This document shows positions 61,795 through 64,000 of a stretch of 64,000 nt of DNA, piece after piece (the first letter of the stretch is position 1; each line of letters begins with the position of its first letter). The translations under genes were made by a program, and so were the position numbers. Source of the stretch: Limnochorda sp. LNt (GTDB lineage: Bacteria; Bacillota; Limnochordia; Limnochordales; Geochordaceae). Location of the stretch: assembly GCF_035593265.1 (NCBI RefSeq), contig NZ_CP141614.1, forward strand, positions 2,170,001 to 2,234,000, written 5' to 3'. The notes under the pieces are model-generated. The model ran no database searches, was not told the origin of the DNA, and saw only the letters and a list, made by a program, of their open reading frames with translations.

Positions 61795-63549
61795 GTGACC
61801 ACGTGGCTGATCCTCGCAGCCGCCGCCATCTACCTGGTCTCGTACCTGACGTACGGCAGGGGCCTGGCGCGCAACGTGGTGCGGGCCGACGACGCTCGCA
61901 AGACGCCTGCCCACGCGCTGTACGACGGCGTCGACTACGTGCCGGGCCATCCCCTGGCCATCTACGGGCACCACTTCGCCTCCATCGCCGGCGCCGGCCC
62001 CATCACGGGCCCGGCCATCGCCATCGTCTGGGGGTGGCTGCCGGCCCTGCTGTGGGTCTGGTTCGGCAACATCTTCATCGGCGCCGTGCACGACTACCTG
62101 TCGGTGATGGCCTCGGTGCGCAGCGAGGGCAAGTCGGTGCAGTGGATCGCGGGCAAGGTGATGAAGCCGCGCACGTCGCGGATCATGATGATCTTCGTCT
62201 ACCTGACCCTGGTGCTGGTGGTCGCGGCCTTCATGAGCGTGGCCAGCACCAACTTCGTCGGCAACCCCGGGGTGCCGACGTCCACGTTCCTGTTCATCGC
62301 AGGAGCCGTCATCTTCGGCCTGCTCTACTACCGTCTCAAGCTCAACTTCGCGCTGGCCACCATCATCGGCCTGGGTCTGGTCATCCTGGCCATGTGGCTG
62401 GGGTACGTCTGGCCGTGGCACGCCAGCTTCCACACCTGGGTCACCATCTCGGCGGTGTACGCCATCGTCGCCTCGAGCCTGCCGGTCTGGCTGCTGCTGC
62501 AGCCCCGTGACTATCTCAACTCCTACATCCTCTTCGTCGGCCTGGGGCTCGGGGTCGTCGCGCTGCTGGTCTCCTTCAAGGGCGTCGCCATCCCCGCCTA
62601 CACCGTCTGGAGCGCCCCGGCGGTGGGCAACGTGCCGTCGCCCTTCTGGCCGGCCATCCCGCTGGTCATCGCCTGCGGATCGCTGTCGGGCTTCCACGCG
62701 CTGGTGGCCTCCGGCACCACCTCCAAGCAGCTCGACAAGGAGAGCCACGGCCTGCCGGTGGGCTACGGCGGCATGCTGACGGAGGGCCTGTTGTCGACGC
62801 TGGTCGTGGTCTCGATGGGCGCCTTCGCCTTCCCCGTGCTGCAGCAGGTGGCCGACCGGGTGGCCGGCCTGGGTGTGTCGCTGACGCAGCTGGCGGGTGA
62901 CCGGGTCTACTTCGCCTTCAACGTCCTCAAGGCGGCCGGACCCATCGGAGGGGCCCTGGGCCTCTTCACCCGCAGCTACGGCGAGCTGCTGGGCAGCGTC
63001 TTCGGCGTGGGCGCATCCATCGGCGCGCTCTTCGCAGGGCTGTGGGTGACGGCCTTCGTCATGACCACCCTCGACACGGCCACGCGGCTGGGGCGCTTCA
63101 CCTGGCAGGAGCTGATGGAGCCGCTGCGCCAGTCCAACCCCGGCCTGTACCGGGTGCTGGCGGACCGCTGGGTGGCCGGTGCCATCGTCGCTGCCCTCGC
63201 GGCCTGGCTGGCGTGGGACGGGGCCTACACCACCCTGTGGCCCGCCTTCGCGGGGGCCAACCAGATGGTGGCGGCCGTCGCCATGCTGACCATGGCCATG
63301 TGGGTCGTCCGGGTGCAGCGCGCCTCCGGTGGCTACCGGTCGGCCGTCGTGGTCCCCGGGCTCTTCTTGTGGGTGACGGTCTTCGCGGGCGTGGTCTGGT
63401 ACCTGTGGGCGGTGCCGGCTTCGATGGTCATCAAGGTCATCTTCGCCGTCATGGCGGTGCTGTCGCTGTTGCTGCTGGTCGACTTCACCGCCTCGTACCG
63501 CGAGGCACGCATCGAGGCGGCCCCCGGCGTCGCGGCGGGAGGCCGCTAG
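61795..63549 (+). CDS. cstA: Carbon starvation protein CstA (peptide/pyruvate transporter family)
   Basis: A 584-residue polytopic membrane protein with about 16 helices. It has the CstA signatures LTYGRGLARNVVRADDARKTPAHALYDGVDYVP near 20-52, then YGHHFASIAGAGPITGPAIA near 60-79, GAVHDYLSVMASVRSEGKS near 102, SGFHALVASGTTSKQL near 300, and FGVGASIGALFAGLWVTAFVMTTLDTATRLGRF near 405-437. CstA proteins import peptides and/or pyruvate during carbon limitation. The GTG at 61795 has AGAGGAG about 10 nt upstream. It is followed after 2 bp by the small gene at 63552, a common pairing for cstA with a short companion ORF, though the companion here is of a different type. Confidence 0.95.
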   Translation: MTTWLILAAAAIYLVSYLTYGRGLARNVVRADDARKTPAHALYDGVDYVPGHPLAIYGHHFASIAGAGPITGPAIAIVWGWLPALLWVWFGNIFIGAVHDYLSVMASVRSEGKSVQWIAGKVMKPRTSRIMMIFVYLTLVLVVAAFMSVASTNFVGNPGVPTSTFLFIAGAVIFGLLYYRLKLNFALATIIGLGLVILAMWLGYVWPWHASFHTWVTISAVYAIVASSLPVWLLLQPRDYLNSYILFVGLGLGVVALLVSFKGVAIPAYTVWSAPAVGNVPSPFWPAIPLVIACGSLSGFHALVASGTTSKQLDKESHGLPVGYGGMLTEGLLSTLVVVSMGAFAFPVLQQVADRVAGLGVSLTQLAGDRVYFAFNVLKAAGPIGGALGLFTRSYGELLGSVFGVGASIGALFAGLWVTAFVMTTLDTATRLGRFTWQELMEPLRQSNPGLYRVLADRWVAGAIVAALAAWLAWDGAYTTLWPAFAGANQMVAAVAMLTMAMWVVRVQRASGGYRSAVVVPGLFLWVTVFAGVVWYLWAVPASMVIKVIFAVMAVLSLLLLVDFTASYREARIEAAPGVAAGGR

Positions 63550-63551
63550 CC

Positions 63552-63818
63552 GTGCGCCACCCGGTGCGCGCGACCGTCACCTGGCTGACGGAGTGGTGGC
63601 GCCAGCGCGCCATCGGGTACATCCAGGCGGAGCGACGGGAGCTGGAGAACGTCTTCGCCCTGCTGGTGTTGGGGTCGTTCGTGGGGCTCCCGTAGCCCCC
63701 CACGCCGCTCGCGCTGCGGCTGCTGCCCCAGATGGGCCGTGAGCTGGCCGTCATGCGGGCCAGGGCCCAGGAGATGGACGACGTGTATGCGGAGATCGCA
63801 TCGCTCTTCGACCTCTAG
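63552..63818 (+). pseudogene. Small protein upstream of an ArsA/Get3 ATPase gene, broken by an in-frame TAG
   Basis: One frame of 89 codons starts at GTG 63552 and ends at TAG 63816-63818, with a single internal TAG at 63693-63695. The first part reads TWLTEWWRQRAIGYIQAERR, then NVFALLVLGSFVGLP. After the stop the frame resumes as PPTPLALRLLPQMGRELAVM and a helical tail, MDDVYAEIASLFDL. The hydrophobic stretch plus the GLP-x-PP-x-P-LRLLP pattern is like the short proteins that precede ArsA/Get3 genes in related bacteria (from memory, unverified). Ser (TCG) at the TAG position would need one base change. It is nonsense mutation or sequencing error; a restart at the internal ATG (63748) could still make the tail. 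Confidence 0.6.
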
Positions 63819-63870
63819 GAGGAGTTGGGAGCAGACGGCGGCGCCGGCCCGCTACCCCCCGCCGTCGACC

Positions 63871-64000
63871 GTGCTCGAGACGCTGGCGCGGGGGGGCCGG
63901 GGTGGTGAGGGCGCCGACGCGGCCGGCGAGCCGCCGCTGCTGCTGACGGTCGGCAAGGGCGGCACCGGCAAGACCACGGTCGCGGCGGCGATGGCCGTCG
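63871..64000 (+). CDS. ArsA/Get3-type ATPase, 5' fragment
   Basis: Only the first 43 codons are in the window. The segment LLLTVGKGGTGKTTVAAAMA carries the deviant Walker A of the ArsA/Get3/MinD class (KGGTGKTT, signature Lys near 30). The immediate context, a small membrane-anchored companion gene, fits bacterial ArsA-type ATPases that act in pairs. The GTG at 63871 is the only in-frame start before the P-loop, but it lacks a good ribosome site, and the frame is open back to 63820; a frameshift relative to an upstream TTG start at 63825, which follows AGGAGGAG, cannot be excluded. Confidence 0.7.
   Translation, partial: MLETLARGGRGGEGADAAGEPPLLLTVGKGGTGKTTVAAAMAV

Noticed and set aside
11963-63818. 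Reassignment of TAG as a sense codon (for example pyrrolysine)
   Set aside because: Many intact genes here end in TAG (barrel gene at 5884, OppA-like, OppDF, the secretin-operon barrel, DppB-like at 60605, CstA), so TAG is an ordinary stop. Two isolated in-frame TAGs are better explained by mutation or sequencing error.

Overview
The window is roughly 70% GC, densely coded, and organised in operons on both strands. Gene content points to a Bacillota-like organism that also has an outer membrane. It has Firmicute-style regulators, peptide and sugar transporters and a LysM coat-type protein. It also has a secretin, two beta-barrel proteins ending in Phe and a protease with an export-type C-terminal domain. 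A diderm, high-GC Bacillota lineage such as Limnochordia would fit. This is an inference from content; no rRNA or other taxonomic marker is present.

Layout. 1-5374 (minus): a peptide/solute ABC operon led by an IclR regulator and ending in an M20 hydrolase that lacks two metal ligands. 5884-11594 (minus): a large secreted subtilase followed by a PorV-like barrel. 11963-14167 (minus): a GH20 hexosaminidase gene broken by one in-frame TAG. 14390-16826: an AbrB/PIN toxin-antitoxin pair, a triple-LysM protein and a YceI protein. 17415-23218 (plus): a 2-hydroxyacid / 2-keto acid / alcohol / aldehyde oxidation operon whose ThDP decarboxylase is frameshifted. 23271-26322: a truncated methyltransferase, an FTR1 iron permease, and a lower-GC pair (M23 peptidase, DCC thioredoxin-like protein). 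26736-32697 (plus): an oligopeptide ABC operon with a fused double ATPase. 32877-34554: a Phd/PIN pair, tRNA-Arg, a small membrane protein and a winged-helix regulator. 34882-40968 (plus): an envelope operon with two paralogous secreted proteins, an Ig-like secreted protein, a secretin and a barrel. 40965-42496 (minus): a cytosolic two-component pair. 43232-44412: an RHH/PIN pair, an IS21 helper-gene relic and two tRNAs. 45754-56432 (minus): an N-acetylmannosamine/sialate-type uptake and catabolism cluster (NanE, NanK, RpiR regulator, sugar ABC transporter) with a DUF4127 protein and an FAD oxidoreductase, followed upstream by PxpA and WrbA. 58003-61515 (plus): a third peptide-type ABC operon whose binding protein has its two halves in reversed order. 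61795-64000 (plus): CstA, a small gene broken by TAG, and the start of an ArsA/Get3 ATPase.

Taken together, this is a scavenging heterotroph's accessory region. Four ABC importers (three for peptides or similar solutes, one for sugar), amino-sugar and keto-acid catabolism, CstA peptide/pyruvate uptake and extracellular hydrolases would feed on proteinaceous and polysaccharide debris. The most unusual items are the circularly permuted binding protein, the subtilase plus PorV-like pair, the secretin operon, and a pair of nearly identical AT-rich palindromes ahead of two catabolic operons. Several genes carry single-base lesions (two in-frame TAGs and two 1-nt deletions), so sequencing error should be excluded before calling them pseudogenes.
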